Assembly (NCBI GenBank): GCA_964035575.1
Contig: OZ037837.1
Span: 620,001 to 684,000 of the forward strand
Direction of reading: 5' to 3'
From: Rhynchopus sp. YZ270_cl-10
Lineage: Eukaryota > Euglenozoa > Diplonemea > Diplonemida > Diplonemidae
DNA: 64,000 nt
Under the pieces are notes generated by a model that was not told where the DNA came from, did no database searches, and saw only the letters and a list, made by a program, of their open reading frames with translations. The position numbers and the translations under genes are program-made. Position 1 is the stretch's first letter. Every line of letters starts with the position of its first letter. This document shows positions 31,444 to 41,670 of the stretch, piece after piece.

Positions 31444-31689
31444 GTTGTGTGTTTCGAAGAGGTGGGAGGGTGCAGGGGTGTCTGGAAGGGGTTAGGTGTG
31501 ACTTATTGATGAGGGGTGTGAGCTGCATACATCGGAAATGATTCACACACAGTAGATGTGAGGTCAGAGGTGAGTGGTGGCGTCCCTCAACTGCTTCTGA
31601 GTACCGACCCCCATAAGACTAGAGTCTGCTCAATGCTGGACGAGGCCTTTTGCATTTCTGCAAGATTGAACTGAGAAAGAAGGAACCGG
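31444..31689. other. Intergenic, no gene seen
   Basis: 5' flank of the LRR gene. Contains a short block shared with 44120-44160 (caactgcttctgagtaccga). Confidence 0.5.
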
Positions 31690-32095
31690 TCCAAGCTCAA
31701 GTGCTGATGTGGTATTAGGCATGAGTGAGCAGTACAAGAGACGAGCACGGGACCACATTTAGGTAAGCTTCGCAAATCGCAGGAGAAGGTGAAGAAGGGG
31801 AGGAGGGAAGGGGAGAACCTTTTTTTGAACCCCAAAAAATCGAAAACCCCCGAAAACCCGTGTCCTGAAGTACGGGGGAGAGGTGGAGCACAAAAGGGGC
31901 AAAGGGGAAACGGTAAGACCCATGGAAACCAAAGAAATCGTCTTTCATTACCAGACGTATTGCAGACTCGCACAAAAGAAACATCGGGTCTGAGACTTCA
32001 GAACTAAACACTATCCCCCTCCCTCCCCCCCCCGAGACAAGACAATGTATGGGACAGTGTGATGCACACAAACTTCCCAAGTGGAGCAGCTGTCA
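31690..32095. repeat. Diverged relative of the retrotransposon terminal repeat, copy 2
   Basis: Second copy of the 25171-25597 block, with the same landmarks (cctgaagtacgggggagagg, ttccagacgtattgcagact, ccccgagacaagacaatgta). Related to repeat A of the 56817-61905 element. Confidence 0.75.
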
Positions 32096-32127
32096 TAATC
32101 GCTGTAGATACCAAGTGCACAGATACG

Positions 32128-32175
32128 TCACTTCATGGCTACACACGGCACCCTCGTGTGGTAGCCATGAAGTGT
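32128..32175. repeat. Strong hairpin
   Basis: tcacttcatggctacacacg pairs with cgtgtggtagccatgaagtg around a short loop (gcaccct). About 18 pairs with one bulge. It lies just past the 3' end of the ankyrin gene that stops at 32281. It may be a small foldback or an RNA end signal. Confidence 0.7.
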
Positions 32176-32280
32176 AATAGCCCACGCATGGTAGGTGCGT
32201 ACTGCCACATCGATTGGCGTGCCTGAGCCCGGTTGGTCTGAGATTATTTAGTTTCCGACAACCGCCAGGGACAATATGCA

Positions 32281-33948
32281 TCATTGCACAACGACTTCCC
32301 CACCGTGCTTGAGGAGAACCTGCTCCACACCTGCATGTCTATTCAGTCTCGCATGCGCCAACGCAGTGCTGTCCTCATTATTTCCGTGATTCACATCCAC
32401 CTCCTTCAAGCCCACAAGATAGCGCACAGTCTCGGTGTGTCCATTACGTGCCGCAAGAGCAAGACACCTGTCTCCATCGCTGTCCGTGGCACACACGTCC
32501 GCACGTGCTTCAAGCAACATTCTCACAATTTCGCGTTCCCCAACCTCACAAGCACAGTGCAGAGGCGTACGTCCCACCCCTTCACTCTTTGCCTCGACGT
32601 CTGCCCCTGCATTAATAAGCACCTCCACCACATCGGAGTACGTCTGTATCACTCCGAGGTGCAGTGCAGTGAAGCCCCTGTTGCATGACTGATTCACATC
32701 CACCTCAGGCAAACACAAAAGATAGCGCACAGTCTCGGTGTGTCCAAAATAGGCCGCAAGACTAAGACATGTGGCTCCTTTGTTGTCTGTGGCACTCGCA
32801 TCCGCACCTGTTTTGACCAACATCCGCACAGTGTCGAGAGACCCATCCTTGCTGGCCAAGAGCAGAGGCGATCGTCCGTTCTCGTCATTTGCTTCTACGT
32901 CTGCACCTGCATCAATGAGCACCTCCACCACATCGGGGAAGTCTTCTTGACCTGCCCAGTGCAACGCAGTCCAGTCATCACCTGCTTGATTCACGTCCAC
33001 CTCAGGCAAGCCCACAAGATAGCGCACAGTCTCGATGTGTCTATGAAAAGCCGCAAGGGTAAGACATGTGTGTCCTACGTTGTCCTGCGTGTATGTAACA
33101 TTCACGTCCGCACCTGCTTTGAGCAACATCTTCATAGTGTCTAGTGCTCCAGCCTTGCTTGCCACGAGCAGAGGCGAACATCCCTCCTCGTCCTTTGCCT
33201 CAATGTCTGCACCTGCATCAATCAGCACCTTAGCCACATCGGGATGATTTTTATCAGCCGTAAGGAACAGAGCAGTGTGGCCGTCAGTATCCTTCTGATT
33301 CACGTCCACATCCTTCAAACCCACAAGATAGCGCACAGTCTCGATGCGTCCAAAATAGGCCGCAAGTGTAAGACACGTGTCTCCTTCGTTGTCTGTCACA
33401 CGCACGTCCACACCTGCTTTGACCAACATCTTCACAACAGCGAGTTCCCCTGAACGACAAGCCAAATGCAGAGGAGAACGTCCCAAGTCGTCCTTTGTCT
33501 CGATGTCTGGCCCTGCATCAATGAACACCTCACACACTGCAGGGTCCTCCCACATGGCTGGACAGGGACGGTCATCTTCTTCCTGCCCGTGTGGAACAAA
33601 CGCAACGATGCTGCAGACTGACTTCCAATGCTGCAAGAGGACCTCCGTGCACGCAGTGTGGTCTGCGTGGACACACTCACTCAGCAAGATCCCAAACCCC
33701 ATCTGCGTTGTCTCAACATACGGAAGAAGCAGTGTCAGGCATTCATCGTGGTTCCCTCTGCTTGCCTCGTGCACAGCATCAAAGGAAACCCTTTTGCTGT
33801 CTGTGTCTGGGCTGAGCTTCTCAAGTCCCGCCCGCACGGCAGTCGTGTCGCCGTTCCTGGCAGCTTCCACCAAGACCTCGTCTGCAGAAAGTGTTGTGCT
33901 GTTTGGTGCCTTCTCGTCAGGTGTGCTGTCTGCGTGTCGCTTCGACAT
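32281..33948 (-). CDS. Ankyrin-repeat protein (12-repeat subfamily)
   Basis: 555 residues, start MSKRHADSTPDEKAPN. The family module (VLVEAARNGDTTAVRAGLEK; DAVHEASRGNHDECL; CPAMWEDPAVCEVFIDAGPD) precedes about 12 ankyrin repeats in triplets (SPLHLACRSG, TCLTLAAYFG, TALFLTADKN and so on), with C-terminal cap ALAHARLNRHAGVEQVLLKH. Triplet units are diverged, unlike the 367-2034 gene. One unit has a 3-residue insertion (NVTYTQDNVGHTC). The leader keeps the KR pair, but the second basic cluster is replaced by NSTTLS. The 5' flank is nearly identical to that of 34626-36008, and the 3' flank matches that of the broken 40139-41670 gene. Intact. Confidence 0.9.
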   Translation of the reverse strand: MSKRHADSTPDEKAPNSTTLSADEVLVEAARNGDTTAVRAGLEKLSPDTDSKRVSFDAVHEASRGNHDECLTLLLPYVETTQMGFGILLSECVHADHTACTEVLLQHWKSVCSIVAFVPHGQEEDDRPCPAMWEDPAVCEVFIDAGPDIETKDDLGRSPLHLACRSGELAVVKMLVKAGVDVRVTDNEGDTCLTLAAYFGRIETVRYLVGLKDVDVNQKDTDGHTALFLTADKNHPDVAKVLIDAGADIEAKDEEGCSPLLVASKAGALDTMKMLLKAGADVNVTYTQDNVGHTCLTLAAFHRHIETVRYLVGLPEVDVNQAGDDWTALHWAGQEDFPDVVEVLIDAGADVEANDENGRSPLLLASKDGSLDTVRMLVKTGADASATDNKGATCLSLAAYFGHTETVRYLLCLPEVDVNQSCNRGFTALHLGVIQTYSDVVEVLINAGADVEAKSEGVGRTPLHCACEVGEREIVRMLLEARADVCATDSDGDRCLALAARNGHTETVRYLVGLKEVDVNHGNNEDSTALAHARLNRHAGVEQVLLKHGGEVVVQ

Positions 33949-34110
33949 GGTTTGTGAAGATGTTGATATTCAATGTTGTGTCTTTTATGCTGTTTCTTTT
34001 TGTGGAGGTTGTGAGGTGAGTGGTGGGTGTCGCGAACTGCCTACCACAAACACAGCGACAACACAAACAAACCCACCCGCTGTTGGGTAGTGCAGTAAAA
34101 CTACTGTAGA

Positions 34111-34440
34111 ATGTCAGCCACACATGCCAACGGTATTTCTGAGAGTGGGTGGTATCCATTCGCCGTAAAGACAACTGGAGGGATGTGGCCTGCAGCATCC
34201 ACACTGTGGACACAGATGCTGCACTTTGCCGCCAACAGGAATCTGGGCAGCAATCAGGAGATGACACGGAGATGGGCATAGGGCCTGAGGACAACGTTGC
34301 AGACGATTGCTAAGGCCGTGATGGATCGAGGATGCTTGCGTGGCGACACGGCTGGTGCTCAGGGAACGAGTAGAGGTGGACGTAACGTCGGTGCAGGTGA
34401 AGACAACACTTCCGGTACCCTGGATGAGGACTGCCCATGA
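34111..34440 (+). pseudogene. Retroelement C-terminal-like fragment, copy 1
   Basis: Degenerate copy of the 36170-36502 frame (GWYPFAVKTTGG...WPAAS...RRWA, then a stop codon). It lies in the 5' flank of the 32281-33948 gene and travels with it as part of a flank duplication. Confidence 0.45.
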
Positions 34441-34625
34441 GGAGGTGGGGGAGATGGAAAGAGCAACCGATGGGAAATGAGTGTTGTTGGTGCAGTGTCA
34501 CATAAACTTTCCTCTTTGCATTACAAATGTCATTCCATTCCCCCCCAGGTCTGATACCCCTTAAGATTCCCCCCCTTGGGATCTACGCGATCCTCACGAA
34601 ATACCAGGGAAAGCCGCCAAGAAAG

Positions 34626-36008
34626 CTAGTTACGCGGTGGGTTCGTCGCTCCGTGTTCCAGGAGAACCTGCACCACACCTGCATGTGGTTTCTGCCTCGC
34701 ATGCTGCAACGCAGTGCGGCCCTCTCTCGTCCTGTGATTCACATCCACCTCAGGCAAGCCCACAAGATAGCGCACAGTCTCGGTGTGTCCACGGGTAGCA
34801 GCAAGTGTAAGGCATGTATGTCCTTTGTTGTCTGTGACACACACTTTTGCACCTGCTTCGACCAACATCTTCACTATTGTGAACTTGCCTGAACAGCAAG
34901 CACTGTGAAGAGGGGAACGTCTGTTCTCGTCTTGTGTCTCGATGTCTGCTCCTGCATCAATGAGCACCTGCACCACATCCGCACGCTTCTCTAACACTGC
35001 GCAGTGCAGTGACGTAGTGGCCATGTCATTTGCATGATTCACATCCACCTCAGGCATGCACAGAAGAGTACGCACAGCTTCGGTGTGTCCACCAGCAGCC
35101 GCAAGGGCAAGACATGTGTCACCTCCTTCGTCAGTTACGCACACTCCCGCACCTGCTTTGACCAACATCTTCACAATGTCCAGTGCCCCTAGCCTGCTGG
35201 CCACGAGCAGAGGCGAACATTCGTCCTCGTCCTTTGTCTCGATGTCGGCACCTGCATCAATCAGCACCTCGACCACATCTGCATGCTTTTCCTCAGCTGT
35301 CAGGAGCAGAGCAGTTTGTCCGTGAGCCATGCGATTCACGTCCACCTCAGGCAAGCCCACAAGATAGCGCACAGTCTCGGTGCGTCCATCAATTGCCGCA
35401 AGAGCAAGACATGTGTCTCCCGCCTCGTCAGTGGCAGACACTCGCGCACCTGCTTTCACCAGCATCTTCACAGTGTCCAGTGCCCCTTTCTTGCTGGCCA
35501 TGAGCAGAGGCGAACATCCCTCCTCGTCCTTCACCTCGGTGTCTGCACCTGCATCAATCAGCACCTTAGCCACATCTGCACAATTTTGATCAGTTGCAAA
35601 GAGCAGAGCAGTGTAGCCGTTAGCAGGTTTGTGATTCACGTCCACCTCTGGCAAGCCCACAAGATAGCGCGCAATCTCGCTCTGGGTCGCAAAGGTAAGA
35701 CATGTGTCTCCTTCGTCATCTGTGGCACACACTCCCGCACCTGCTTCGACCAACATCTTCACAGCTGCGAGTGATCCTAAACAACAAGCCACGTGCAGAG
35801 GCAAAAGTCCCCTCTCATCCTTTGCCTCGATGTCTGCCCCTGCATCAATGAGCACCCGACACACTGCAGGGTCCGCCCACATGGCTGGACAGGGTCGGAC
35901 ATCAACCTTCTGCCCGTGTGGGACAAACGCGACGTTGCTGCAGACTGACTTCCAATGCTGCAAGAGGACTTCCTTGCACGCAGTGCTGTCTGCGTGTCGC
36001 TTCGACAT
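34626..36008 (-). CDS. Ankyrin-repeat protein with deleted N-terminal module
   Basis: 460 residues. The leader MSKRHADST is fused directly to ACKEVLLQHWKSVCSNV, removing about 100 residues of the family module that all intact paralogues have. The junction coincides with the 9-base string gtctgcgtg, which occurs in this family both in the leader and just before the ACTEVLL codons; this is the footprint of a microhomology deletion. Then come CPAMWADPAVCRVLIDAGAD and about 12 ankyrin repeats almost identical to those of the next gene (36832-39216), with cap HARQKPHAGVVQVLLEHGA. The frame stays open, so a shortened protein is possible. Confidence 0.85.
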   Translation of the reverse strand: MSKRHADSTACKEVLLQHWKSVCSNVAFVPHGQKVDVRPCPAMWADPAVCRVLIDAGADIEAKDERGLLPLHVACCLGSLAAVKMLVEAGAGVCATDDEGDTCLTFATQSEIARYLVGLPEVDVNHKPANGYTALLFATDQNCADVAKVLIDAGADTEVKDEEGCSPLLMASKKGALDTVKMLVKAGARVSATDEAGDTCLALAAIDGRTETVRYLVGLPEVDVNRMAHGQTALLLTAEEKHADVVEVLIDAGADIETKDEDECSPLLVASRLGALDIVKMLVKAGAGVCVTDEGGDTCLALAAAGGHTEAVRTLLCMPEVDVNHANDMATTSLHCAVLEKRADVVQVLIDAGADIETQDENRRSPLHSACCSGKFTIVKMLVEAGAKVCVTDNKGHTCLTLAATRGHTETVRYLVGLPEVDVNHRTREGRTALQHARQKPHAGVVQVLLEHGATNPPRN

Positions 36009-36169
36009 GGTTTGTGAAGATGTTGATATTCAATGTTGTGTCTTTTATGCTGTTTCTTTTTGTGGAGGTTGTGAGGGAGTGGTGGGTGTCGCGAACTGCC
36101 TACCACAAACACAGCGACAACACAAACAAACCCACCCGCTGTTGGGTAGTGCAGTAAAACTACTGTAGA

Positions 36170-36502
36170 ATGTCAGCCACACATGCCAACGGTATTTCTG
36201 AGAGTGGGTGGTACCCATTCGCCGTAAAGACAACTGGAGGGATGTGGCCTGCAGCATCCACACTGTGGACACAGATGCTGCACTTTGCCGCCAACAGGAA
36301 TCTGGGCAGCAATCAGGAGATGACACGGAGATGGGCACGGGGCCTGAGGACAACGTTGCAGACGATTGCTAAGGCCGTGATGGATCGAGGATGCTTGCGT
36401 GGCGACACGGCTGGTGCGCTCAGGGAACGGGTAGAGGTGGACGTAGCGTCGGTGCAGGTGAAGACGAACACTTCCCGGACCCTGGATGAGGACTGCCCAT
36501 GA
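36170..36502 (+). pseudogene. Retroelement C-terminal-like fragment, copy 2
   Basis: 110 codons: GWYPFAVKTTGGMWPAAS, then MLHFAANRNLG and TRRWARGLRTTLQTIAKAVM. The texture (Gly-x-x-Pro-hydrophobic, then RRW..L...LQ..A) resembles C-termini of LINE-type reverse-transcriptase proteins in protists. No upstream RT domain is present. It sits in the 5' flank of the 34626-36008 gene, duplicated from or to 34111-34440. Confidence 0.4.
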
Positions 36503-36831
36503 GGAGGTGGGGGAGATGGAAAGAGCAACCGATGGGAAATGAGTGTTGAGAAAGACAGAGATGTCGTACCGAAAAACAAAAGTGGTTGCAGGCAGTCGTT
36601 TCTATTTCCTATTGGAAAGGTGGGAATAACAATAAAATTCCCTGTGTTCGTAGAAATGGTGACCGTGCGAAGCACCACATGAAATGTAAAACACGGACCA
36701 AAGTATGTCCGGTCCAAACAGTTTATGAAGACGGTAATAATAATGAATATTCCATTCCCCCCGACCCTTAAGATTCCCCCCTTGGGATCTACGCGATCCT
36801 CACGAAATACCAGGGAAAGCCGCCAAGAAAG

Positions 36832-39216
36832 CTAGTTACGCGGTGGGTTCGTCGCTCCGTGTTCCAGGAGAACCTGCACCACACCTGCATGTGGTTTCTG
36901 CCTCGCATGCTGCAACGCAGTGTGGCCCTCTCTCGTCCTGTGATTCACATCCACCTCAGGCAAGCCCACAAGATAGCGCACAGTCTCTGTGTGTCCATGA
37001 GTAGCAGCAAGTGTAAGGCATGTATGTCCTTTGTTGTCTGTGACACACACTTTTGCACCTGCTTCGACCAACATCTTCACAATTGTGAACGTGCCTGAAC
37101 AGCAAGCACTGTGAAGAGGGGAACGTCTGTTCTCGTCTTGTGTCTCGATGTCTGCCCCTGCATCAACGAGCACCTGCACCACATCTGCATGCTTCTCTAA
37201 CACTGCGCAGTGCAGTGACGTAGTGGCCATGTCATTTGCATGATTCACATCCACCTCAGGCATGCACAGAAGAGTACGCACAGCTTCGGTATGTCCACCA
37301 GCAGCCGCAAGGGCAAGACATGTGTCACCTCCTTCGTCAGTTACGCACACTCCCGCACCTGCTTTGACCAACATCTTCACAATGTCCAGTGACCCTAGCC
37401 TGCTGGCCACGAGCAGAGGCGAACATTCGTCCACGTCCTTTGTCTCGATGTCGGCACCTGCATCAATAAGCACCTCGACCACATCTGCATGCTTTTCCTC
37501 AGCTGTCAGGAGCAGAGCAGTGTGTCCGTGAGCCATGCGATTCACGTCCACCTCAGGCAAGCCCACAAGATAGCGCACAGTCTCGGTGTGTCCATCAATT
37601 GCCGCAAGAGCAAGACACGTGTCTCCCGCATCGTCAGTGGCAGACACTCGCGCACCTGCTTTGACCAACATCTTCACAGTGTCCAGTGCCCCTTTCTTGC
37701 TGGCCACGAGCAGAAGCGAACATCCGTCCTTGTCCTTCACCTCGGTGTCTGCACCTGCATCAATCAGCACCTTAGCCACAGCTGCATCATTTTCATCAGC
37801 TGAGAGCAGAGCAGTGTAGCCGTCAGCATTTTTGTGATGCACGTCCACCTCTGGCAAGCCCACAAGATAGCGCACAATCTCGATGTGTTCACATAGGGCC
37901 GCAAAGGTAAGACATGTGTCTCCTTCGTCATCTGTAGCACGCACGCCCGCACCTGCTTCGACCAACATCTTCACAGCTGCGAGTGATCCTAAACAACAAG
38001 GGTAGTGCAGAGGAGAACGTCCCGAGTCGTCCTTTGTCTCGATGTCTGCCCCTGCATCAATCAGCACCCGACACACTGCAGGGTCCGCCCACATGGTTGG
38101 ACAGGGTCGGACATCAACCTTCTGCCCGTGTGGGACAAACGCGACGTTGCTGCAGACTGACTTCCAATGCTGCAAGAGGACCTCCTTGCACGCAGTGCGG
38201 TCTGGGCGAATGCACTCACTCAGCAGGATCCCAAAGCCGTTCGTTCGGTCAACGTAGTGGGGAAGAAGCAGTGTCAGACATTCATCGTGGTTCCCTCTGC
38301 TTGCCTCGTGCACAGCATCGAAGACAATATTATTTCTGTCTGCGTGTGAACTGAGTTTCTCAAGTCCCACCCGTACGGCAGTCGTGTCGCCGTTCCTCGC
38401 AGCCTCCACCAAGGCGAAGTGGAGCACGTCCTCTGCCCCTGCAAGCGCCGCACGCAGCACAAGAGCTGCCTCCTCATCAACAGGCTTGCCCACAGCACCG
38501 CCAGAAAGAAGTGCCTTCACACAGGTAAGGTGATGCCCAGCAACAGCAGCATCCAGCGCAGTCATCCCATCAACACAGTGTTCGCAGTCTGCACCCTTCG
38601 CAACAAGAAACTGCACCACATCCGTATCGCCACGGCACGCTGCAATGTACAGCGGACGTGCACAGCTCGCGTCATTCTCACTGTGCACCTCCAGCCCTGC
38701 CCCAGACGCGACGAGCAGCTCTGCACCCTCAAGATCCCCAAGGTGTGCAGCCACACACAACGGCTTGATGCGCCTCCCATTCAGGTCCAGCTTGTGTTCC
38801 TTCAGCAGCATCGCAAGCACCTCCACTCGCTTCAGGTGCAGACAGGTCAGCAGGAGCTCGTCCACATCGACTTCCAAGCAGACACGGGTATTGTCCGAGC
38901 ATGACTTCCAATGCTGCAAGAGGACCTCCGTGCACGCAGTGTGGTCTGCGTGGATGCACTCACTCAGCAAGATCCCAAAGCCGTTCGTTCGGTCAACGTA
39001 GTGGGGAAGAAGCCGTGCGAGGCATTCACCTTCGTTCCCTCTGCATGCCTCGTGCACAGCATCGAAGGAAACCGTTATTTTGTCTGCATCTGGGCTGAGC
39101 TTCTCAAGTCCCGTCCGCACGGCAGCAGTGTCGCCGTTCCTCGCAGCCTCATCTGCAGAAATCTTTCTTCTCTTTGCCTTCTCGTCAGGTGTGCTGTCTG
39201 CGTGTCGCTTCGACAT
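36832..39216 (-). CDS. Chimeric ankyrin-repeat protein with two family modules
   Basis: 794 residues, the longest of the family. Leader MSKRHADSTPDEKAKRRKIS has a bipartite NLS-like pattern (KR ... KAKRRK). A first family module (residues about 20-115; HYVDRTNGFGILLSECIHAD) is followed by a distinct set of ankyrin repeats (about 120-265: VEVLAMLLKEHKLDLNGRRI, PLYIAACRGDTDVVQFLVAK, DEEAALVLRAALAGAEDVLH). A second family module follows (LVEAARNGDTTAVRVGLEKL, about 268-395), then about 12 repeats shared with 34626-36008 at near identity. It looks like fusion of two ankyrin genes, or retention of an older double gene from which the shorter ones derive. Frame intact. Cap is HARQKPHAGVVQVLLEHGA. 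Confidence 0.88.
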   Translation of the reverse strand: MSKRHADSTPDEKAKRRKISADEAARNGDTAAVRTGLEKLSPDADKITVSFDAVHEACRGNEGECLARLLPHYVDRTNGFGILLSECIHADHTACTEVLLQHWKSCSDNTRVCLEVDVDELLLTCLHLKRVEVLAMLLKEHKLDLNGRRIKPLCVAAHLGDLEGAELLVASGAGLEVHSENDASCARPLYIAACRGDTDVVQFLVAKGADCEHCVDGMTALDAAVAGHHLTCVKALLSGGAVGKPVDEEAALVLRAALAGAEDVLHFALVEAARNGDTTAVRVGLEKLSSHADRNNIVFDAVHEASRGNHDECLTLLLPHYVDRTNGFGILLSECIRPDRTACKEVLLQHWKSVCSNVAFVPHGQKVDVRPCPTMWADPAVCRVLIDAGADIETKDDSGRSPLHYPCCLGSLAAVKMLVEAGAGVRATDDEGDTCLTFAALCEHIEIVRYLVGLPEVDVHHKNADGYTALLSADENDAAVAKVLIDAGADTEVKDKDGCSLLLVASKKGALDTVKMLVKAGARVSATDDAGDTCLALAAIDGHTETVRYLVGLPEVDVNRMAHGHTALLLTAEEKHADVVEVLIDAGADIETKDVDECSPLLVASRLGSLDIVKMLVKAGAGVCVTDEGGDTCLALAAAGGHTEAVRTLLCMPEVDVNHANDMATTSLHCAVLEKHADVVQVLVDAGADIETQDENRRSPLHSACCSGTFTIVKMLVEAGAKVCVTDNKGHTCLTLAATHGHTETVRYLVGLPEVDVNHRTREGHTALQHARQKPHAGVVQVLLEHGATNPPRN

Positions 39217-39549
39217 GGTTTTTGAAGATGTTGATATTCAATGTTGTGTCTTTTATGCTGTTTCGAGGTTGTGAGGTGAGTGGTACGTTAAATTGCATCC
39301 GGAGGCCCTTTTGTTGCACTTCGGTTTACCTGAGCCTCCCCAAACAGTGTAAAAAGGCTGTAGTGGGAAACATGGACAGGCGTTTCCATAGTGGCAAGAC
39401 ACTCCCAAAAAGGAGAGAAACGGCACCGCAGACATCACAGATATTCACACAAAGTAGGGGGAAGCGTTAAATAATAATAGAAGAATAAATGAGTACCCAA
39501 TGAAATTTAACGTCACACTGGGGTGTCAGGTGTACGTACTACTCTGAAA
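39217..39549. other. Intergenic, ankyrin-gene 5' leader
   Basis: Minus-strand leader shared with the genes starting at 33948, 36008 and 41670: gatattcaatgttgtgtctt and a ttgtgaggtgagtggt block. Probably a conserved 5' UTR or promoter copied with the genes. Confidence 0.5.
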
Positions 39550-39760
39550 TTGAAACCGCACCCTACTTTTCCTTTTTATGTTTTCCACCCACCCCCGCAA
39601 ACAATAATGCAATAAAAACAATAAAGACAAAAGGGAGAGGTTGTGGTGAAACGCACACAGACACGCCGTCTACTCCCGGATTAGAAAAATGGAAAAAGGA
39701 TGGGAGTAGGGTACGGTGTTCAATTTCCTTTTAGCATTGCATGTAATCATACAACAAAAT
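39550..39760 (-). repeat. R-A repeat copy 3
   Basis: Long copy: gaaattgaaaccgcacccta, cccccgcaaacaataatgca, then aaaggatgggagtagggtac and ttttagcattgcatgtaatc. Collinear with 44252-44470. The sequence up to 40090 is AT-rich without a gene. Confidence 0.8.
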
Positions 39761-40138
39761 TCACAAACCAGTAAAAATCAGAAAAAAATTCGAAATTCGC
39801 AGTTCCGATTTTTGCTATTTTTTTTTTTTGTGATTTATTGCGATTCGCATTTCGGGTTCTGCGAATTTAGTTCCAGAAAAGTACCCGTTTTTTGTTTTTT
39901 TGCGTAAATACCATTGTGGAGCACCGTCGGGTGCCACAACCAAGTTTTCAAACAACCCCATAAACCCCATCAGCATTGAGCTCCCAACCAATTGGATCCC
40001 TTTTCTCTCAGAAAGCGGGAGCAGCTTTTCACCGTTGCAAGTACCCCAATCAAAAATGCGTTCAAGGCGGGCCCAACCCCTCGGGTCAGCTTGGTCTGAG
40101 ATTATTTAGTTGCCGACAACCGCCAGGGACAATATGCA

Positions 40139-41670
40139 TCATTGCACAACGACTTCCCCACCGTGCTTGAGGAGAACCTGCTCCACACCTGCATGTCTAT
40201 TCAGTCTCGCATGCGCCAACGCAGTGTGGCCCCAATTATTTCCGTGATTCACGTCCACCTCCTTCAAGCCCACAAGATAGCGCACAGTCTCGGTGTGTCC
40301 ATTACGTGCCGCAAGAGCAAGACACCTGTCTCCATCGCTGTCCGTGGCACACACGTCGGCACGTGCTTCAAGCAACATCCTCACAATTTCGCATTCCCCA
40401 ACCCCACAAGCATAGTGAAGAGGTGTACAGCCCATCCCATCACTCTTCGCCTCGACGTCTGCCCCTGCATTAACAAGCACCTCCACCGCATCTGACTGCT
40501 TCCGGAACACTGCGAGGTGCAGTGCAGTGAAGCCGCTGTTAGTTGACTGATTCACATCCACCTCAGGCAAACACAAAAGATAGCGCACAGTCTCGATGTG
40601 TCCATCAATTGCCGCAACCATAAGACATGTGGCTCCTTTGTTGTCTGTGGCACTCACATCCACACCTGCTTTGACCAACATCTTCACAATATCTAGCGAC
40701 CCTTCCTTGCTGGCCACGAGCAGAGACGCGTATCCGTTCTCGTCCTTTGCCTCGATGTCTGCACCTGCATCAATAAGAGCCTCCACCATATTGGGGTAAT
40801 CTTCTTGACCTGCCCAGTGCAACGCAGTGAAGTTATTCACTACGTGATTCACGTCCACCTCAGGCAAGCCCACAAGATAGCGCACAGTCTCGGTGTGTCC
40901 ATGAGAAGCCGCAAGGGTAAGACATGTGTCTTCTGTGTGAAGTGTAACACTCATGTTGGCACCTGCTTTGACCAGCATCTTCACAGTGTCGAGTGACCCA
41001 TCCTTGCTGGCCAAGAGCAGAGGTGAATATCCCTGCTTGTCTTTTGCCTCGATGTCTGCACCTGCATCAATAAGAGCCTCCACCATATTGGAGTAATCTT
41101 CTTGACCTGCCCAGTGCAACGCAGTCCAGTCATCACCTACGTGATTCACGTCCACATCAGGCAAGCCCACAAGATAGCGCACAGTCTCGGTGTGTCCATG
41201 AGAAGCCGCAATGGTAAGACATGAATACCCTTTGTTGTCTGTAACGCTCACGTCCGCACCTGCTTTGACCAACATCTTCACAGTCTCGGTGTGTCCATCA
41301 TATGCCGCAAGGGTAAGACAAACGCGACGTTGCTGCACACTGACTTCCAATGCTGCAAGAGGACCTCCTTGCACGCAGCGTGGTCTGCGTGGACACACTC
41401 ACTCAGCAAGATCCCAAACCCCATCTGCGTTGTCTCAACATGCGGAAGAAGCAGTGCCAGGCATTCATCGTGGTTCCCTCTGCATGCCTCGTGCACAGCA
41501 TCAAAGGAAACCGTTTTGCTGTCTGTGTCTGGGCTGAGCTTCTCAAGCCCCGCCCGCACGGCAGCAGTGTCGCCATTCCTGGCAGCCTCCACCAAGACCT
41601 CGTCTGCAGAAATCTTTCTTCTCTTTGGTGCCTTCTCGTCAGGTGTGCTCTCTGCGTGTCGCTTCGACAT
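40139..41670 (-). pseudogene. Broken ankyrin-repeat gene (deletion plus frameshift)
   Basis: The upstream part (41278-41670) starts MSKRHAESTPDEKAPKRRKI and encodes the family module to SVCSNVAFV. The reading frame then breaks near 41310-41330, and the ankyrin array resumes in another frame (CLTLAAYDGHTETVKMLVKA down to 40139). The CPAMW..DPAVC segment and part of the first repeats are missing between them. So an internal deletion joined non-matching frames. The 3' array still has about 11 repeats and the cap ALAHARLNRHAGVEQVLLKH, very like 32281-33948. A frame starting within 41398 could give a shorter protein, but it lacks the family ATG. Confidence 0.85.
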
